NCBI GenBank assembly: GCA_964432595.1
Contig: CAYSOF010000022.1
Location: 55,807-119,806 of the forward strand
Reading direction: 5' to 3'
Source: DASYLJ01 sp964432595
GTDB lineage: Bacteria > Desulfobacterota > Binatia > DP-6
DNA: 64,000 nt
Under the pieces are notes generated by a model. It did no database searches, had not been told where the DNA came from, and saw only the letters and a program-made list of their open reading frames with translations. Below are positions 63,629-64,000 of this stretch, in pieces. How positions within the stretch are numbered: position 1 is the first letter of the stretch; the number at the start of each line of letters is the position of its first letter. The translations under genes and the position numbers were made by a program.

Positions 63629-64000
63629 GCGTGCGGTCTCCCTCCCCGTGCTCGTCCGCCCCACGCGTCAGGAACCGATGCACCGTCGGGTCGTCGCAGT
63701 GATCGCGGAGCTCCTTCGGGTCGCCCTGCGCGATCATCGTGCGGGTCGCGGCGTCCAGAAAGACGCTGTTGTTGCCGATCGTGAAGATGCTCGCCAGCTC
63801 GTGCGTCACGACGACGATCGTCGCGCCGAGGCTGTCGCGCAGCTCGAGGATCAGGTCGTCGAGCAGGCGCGAGCTGATGGGATCGAGCCCGGCCGACGGC
63901 TCGTCGAAGAAGAGCACCTGGGGATCGAGCGCCATCGCGCGCGCGAGGCCGGCGCGCTTCTGCATGCCGCCGCTGATCTCCGACGGGTAGAAGTCCTCGA
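63621..64000 (-). CDS. mlaF: MlaF-like ABC transporter ATPase (5' end beyond the window)
   Basis: C-terminal part only, about 126 residues, open to the right edge. The ABC signature ISGGMQKR, Walker B VLFFDEPSAGLDP and H-loop VVVTHE are present, as in MlaF/YrbF ATPases of MCE transporters. The first visible residues are DFYPSE before the signature. Its position just before an MlaD-type gene and the motif GMQKR support MlaF over other ABC ATPases. Confidence 0.85.
   Translation of the reverse strand, partial: EDFYPSEISGGMQKRAGLARAMALDPQVLFFDEPSAGLDPISSRLLDDLILELRDSLGATIVVVTHELASIFTIGNNSVFLDAATRTMIAQGDPKELRDHCDDPTVHRFLTRGADEHGEGDRTHG

Noticed and set aside
1..64000. tRNA, rRNA, CRISPR, IS or phage attachment sites
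   Set aside because: I looked for T-loop GTTCGA motifs, spaced direct repeats and terminal inverted repeats beside transposase-like genes and found none that hold up.

Overview
The window is very GC-rich, densely coding bacterial DNA on both strands. It carries about 51 genes and no rRNA, tRNA, CRISPR array, insertion sequence or phage gene that I can see. An outer membrane is implied by the MlaA, MlaC and MlaD proteins, PqiC-like and Slp-like lipoproteins and a large AsmA/YhdP-like protein. Many products are exported and carry modules typical of Myxococcota and the old 'Deltaproteobacteria': Cys-rich DUF4215-type repeats, a DUF1592-type dicytochrome next to a Tat-exported DUF1501 protein, and PQQ-type sugar dehydrogenase propellers. 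My best guess is a member of the Binatota/Myxococcota/Desulfobacterota neighbourhood, most like Candidatus Binatia. This is inference from gene content only.

Layout. 1-3.6 kb: 5' end of a molybdopterin oxidoreductase, an HdeD-like membrane protein, phosphofructokinase, and a TetR regulator divergent from a secreted hydrolase. 3.7-9.1 kb (minus strand): a glycosidase-like PKD protein, a dockerin-bearing sulfatase and a Cys-rich exported protein. 9.2-18.1 kb: acyl-CoA dehydrogenase, Slp lipoprotein, release-factor-like protein, PQQ propeller protein, ABC-class ATPase and a YyaL-like thioredoxin-domain protein. 18.1-27.8 kb: GH29 and GH5 enzymes, a YihY membrane protein, a GAF protein, a YVTN propeller and a two-P-domain protein. 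28.0-34.0 kb: DUF1592-type dicytochrome, DUF1501 and PQQ dehydrogenase. 34.1-37.9 kb: overlapping genes for a cytochrome c, a GTP cyclohydrolase II-like protein and a SIS-creatininase fusion. 37.8-46.6 kb: membrane and Cys-rich proteins, a CdaA-CdaR fusion, a repeat protein, GlgB, MlaA, MlaC and a hybrid histidine kinase. 46.7-59.2 kb: a large exported protein, GNAT, esterase, RlmJ, ASCH-like protein, RTX-like protein, split chromate transporter with a PLD enzyme, a collagen-like protein, a DJ-1/PfpI protein and a solute-binding lipoprotein. 59.3-64.0 kb: an operon for AsmA-like, PqiC-like, MlaD and MlaF-like proteins.

Two themes stand out. First, the operon at 34.99-37.86 kb pairs a GTP cyclohydrolase II paralog with a creatininase-family amidohydrolase fused to a sugar-phosphate isomerase-like domain. 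The cyclohydrolase keeps the zinc Cys triad but has lost the Tyr needed for deformylation. This suggests an alternative GTP-to-pyrimidine route in which ring opening and deformylation are done by separate enzymes. Second, at least five unrelated exported proteins share one Lys/Gly-rich beta module that I cannot assign to a known family. It sits at the C-terminus of four and the N-terminus of one.

Many genes overlap by 1-8 bases (ATGA or TGATG junctions), so transcription is probably polycistronic. Four perfect or near-perfect GC hairpins without U-tracts lie at gene ends. Several divergent intergenic regions hold inverted repeats that look like operators.
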